Of a DNA stretch of 64,000 bases, positions 62,195 to 64,000 are shown piece by piece (position 1 is the stretch's first letter; the number at the start of each line of letters is the position of its first letter). The translations under genes were made by a program, and so were the position numbers. Location of the stretch: contig NZ_JAKWBL010000001.1 of assembly GCF_022513635.1 (NCBI RefSeq), positions 1,178,001-1,242,000 of the forward strand. The letters are read 5' to 3'. The notes under the pieces were generated by a model that saw only the letters and a list, made by a program, of their open reading frames with translations, was not told where the DNA came from and made no database searches. Origin of the DNA: Paraniabella ginsengisoli. GTDB taxonomy: Bacteria; Bacteroidota; Bacteroidia; Chitinophagales; Chitinophagaceae.

Positions 62195-63156
62195 GTGAAA
62201 TTTAAAATCGACTATTTCGTATTAGCTATCATAGCCACTATAACTTTAGCCTGACTGTATCCCGCTCCTGGTGCAGATAACAGTCAAATACCACTTGACA
62301 CTATTAGCAGTATTGGTGTTTCCCTTATCTTCTTTTTTTATGGGCTGAAACTTAGTCCTGACAAGATAAAGTCTGGACTTAAGAATTGGAAACTACATGC
62401 ACTTATTCAGGCTTCAACCTATTTATTATTCCCGCTCCTTATTATTTGCATCTATCCATTTACAAGGTCTGAAGATGAGTCTTTGTGGTTGGCGTTTTTA
62501 TTTCTGGCAGCACTACCGTCAACGGTTTCTTCATCGGTGGTAATGGTTTCTATTGCTAAAGGAAACGTTCCGGCTGCTATCTTTAACGCGAGTATATCAG
62601 GGTTGATTGGTATTGCTGTTACGCCTTTATGGATGGGACTTTTTTGCATCGCGAAACAACGGATTTTAGTTTAGGCAACATCTATTTAAAACTGTTGACA
62701 GAAATTTTATTACCAGTTGTTATTGGTTTGTTGCTTCAGAAATATTTTCATCGTTTTATCATTCGCTTTAGCAGCTATCTTTCTTTGTTTGATAAATCTG
62801 TTGTGCTGCTAATAATATACAAAAGCTTTGCTGAGTCCTTTGAAAAGAAGGTATTCAGCACCGTTAGTACATCAGATCTGTTGATTATTTTAGCAGGCGC
62901 TACTATTCTTTTTTATGTTGTTTACTGGTGTGTTGGTTTTGCTGCCAGGTTTATGAAATTTGACAGAGAAGACAAGATAACCGCTCAATTTTGTGGTACC
63001 AAGAAATCGCTGATACACGGTACTGTTTTTTCAAAAGTATTATTTCCGGCATCCATGCCTGTGGGTATTATACTTTTACCACTTATGATTTTTCATGCAC
63101 TACAGATATTTATTATCAGCGTTATTGCAGCGAGACTTGGAAAGCAAATAGTGTAA
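62195..63156 (+). CDS. Bile-acid:Na+ symporter (SBF/YfeH-like) family protein (one frameshift and one in-frame TGA)
   Basis: 320 codons from a GTG at 62195. About ten membrane helices (IDYFVLAIIATITLA; PSTVSSSVVMVSIAKGNVPAA). T6 at 62640-62645 needs 7, joining GLFLHRETTDFSLGNIYLK. Codon 20 is TGA (62252-62254) where relatives have Trp (LAWLYP), so a G-to-A substitution error or a real nonsense change; with the latter, translation could restart downstream. It exports or imports organic anions in the family; substrate unknown. Confidence 0.82.
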
Positions 63157-63157
63157 A

Positions 63158-63987
63158 TTAATTTTCAAAAACAATCGTCTTGTTATGATATACCAACACC
63201 TTATCCTGCAATACTAATTGTAAAGCATTGGCCAATACTGATTTTTCTATTTCTCTACCCAGGCGTATCATATCTTTTACAGAGTGCGTATGATTTACTG
63301 AAATGGTTTGTTGCGCAATGATAGGCCCGTCATCTAACACGTTGGTAACAAAATGTGCCGTTGCGCCGATTACTTTTACACCACGTTCATATGCTTGCTT
63401 GTAAGGGTTTGCGCCAACAAAAGCAGGTAAGAAGGAATGATGAATATTGACGATCCGAGCAGGATACTTTGACATAAATTCTGGCGAAAGAATGCGCATG
63501 AATTTAGCTAGTATAATATAGTCGAATTCATATTGAGCAAGTGTTTCTAATATTTCCAGTTCAAATAAATGCTTTTCTTTTTCTTCGTGCGCAATATGAT
63601 GAAAAGGAATATCGAATTTTTCAGTAAGCGGTTGTAATGTGTCGTAGTTGCCAATTACACATTGAACGTCTGCGCCCAGGGTGTTGAAATAATTGCGAAG
63701 TAATATATCTCCTAAACAATGATGTTCCTTCGTTACTAGTAAGGCTACTTTCTTTTTTCGTATGGTCTTATGTTGATCTCTGTGTCTTTAGGCAAATTGG
63801 CTTTAATTTGTAATTGCAGTTTTTCAAGATCAGTATCACCTTGTACTTCAAGCCGGATATAAAAACGGTTTTCATCCACATTCACAAACTCCTTCATGGA
63901 AATGATGTTAAGATTGGCTGCTGCCATAACTGCTGCTATGTCAGCTACCAAACCCACTCTGTCGCTACATTGAAGAAGAATGACCAT
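63158..63987 (-). CDS. purU: Formyltetrahydrofolate deformylase (one frameshift)
   Basis: 276 aa after correction. N-terminal ACT domain (LLQCSDRVGLVADIAAVMAA), C-terminal formyltransferase fold with catalytic NIHHSFLPAF and VTNVLDDGPIIAQ. T6 at 63753-63758 needs 7 (YEKKKVALLVTKEHHCLGD). It hydrolyses 10-formyl-THF to formate and THF. Convergent with the SBF gene, 1 bp apart. Confidence 0.95.
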
Positions 63988-64000
63988 GAGGAATTTTAAA

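Noticed and set aside
1..64000. Reductive genome decay (symbiont-like pseudogenes)
   Set aside because: Breaks fall almost only in homopolymers, in one direction, in essential genes, and leave no other damage; spacing and operons are intact.
1..64000. Programmed ribosomal frameshifting as a general explanation
   Set aside because: No common slippery heptamer plus pseudoknot; breaks occur in runs of two to nine of any base and often near protein ends.
1..64000. tRNA, rRNA, CRISPR or transposase genes
   Set aside because: Intergenic gaps were read for cloverleaf, direct-repeat/spacer and DDE or RayT patterns; none was found.

Overview
The window is AT-rich DNA from a Bacteroidota bacterium, most likely Chitinophagaceae or a near relative. 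The evidence is three SusC/SusD pairs, a CarboxypepD_reg outer-membrane barrel followed by a GLPGLI-family protein, promoters of the type TAnnTTTG, the miaB / sigma54 regulator / lptE / TPR / secG gene order, DUF177-rpmF-plsX, and typical lineage intergenic repeats. No tRNA, CRISPR array, transposase or prophage was seen.

Layout. 1-2.3 kb: end of a sugar-acid catabolic operon (SDR dehydrogenase, FAH hydrolase, lactonase) that fits non-phosphorylative L-fucose breakdown. 2.3-13 kb: glgB, a surface barrel plus GLPGLI protein, lysC, and small housekeeping and repair genes (ABC ATPase, FKBP, DinB, Nudix, HhH glycosylase). 13-32 kb: a glycan-utilisation locus on the minus strand, with a ROK regulator, susC3-susD3, susC2-susD2, susC1-susD1 and a GH29 alpha-L-fucosidase. 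32-36 kb: miaE, a lipoprotein, rpsO-pnp. 36-38.7 kb: a MITE-like element, a small outer-membrane protein, a RelE-type toxin-antitoxin pair and a HipA-like kinase with DUF3037. 38.7-45.7 kb: a minus-strand operon of ispE, a terpene-cyclase-like protein with a DxDD motif, an ABC exporter, two glycosyltransferases and a UbiA prenyltransferase. 45.7-64 kb: bifunctional nuclease, etfBA, tilS, galM, mnmD, mltG, the miaB-secG operon, DUF177-rpmF-plsX, an SBF transporter and purU.

The dominant technical feature is 45 apparent frameshifts in 31 genes. 41 of them are repaired by adding one base, nearly always to a homopolymer, and essential rpsO is among them. After repair every gene has an integral codon count, so these are best read as consensus errors, not pseudogenes. 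Gene entries below are frame-corrected and list each shift site.

The most interesting biology is (1) the isoprenoid-linked cyclase/UbiA/glycosyltransferase/exporter operon, (2) two palindromic repeat elements translated inside a variable loop of MiaB, (3) a homologous leader with a 9-bp inverted repeat upstream of two of the three susC genes, and (4) a MITE-like element with perfect 14-bp terminal inverted repeats.
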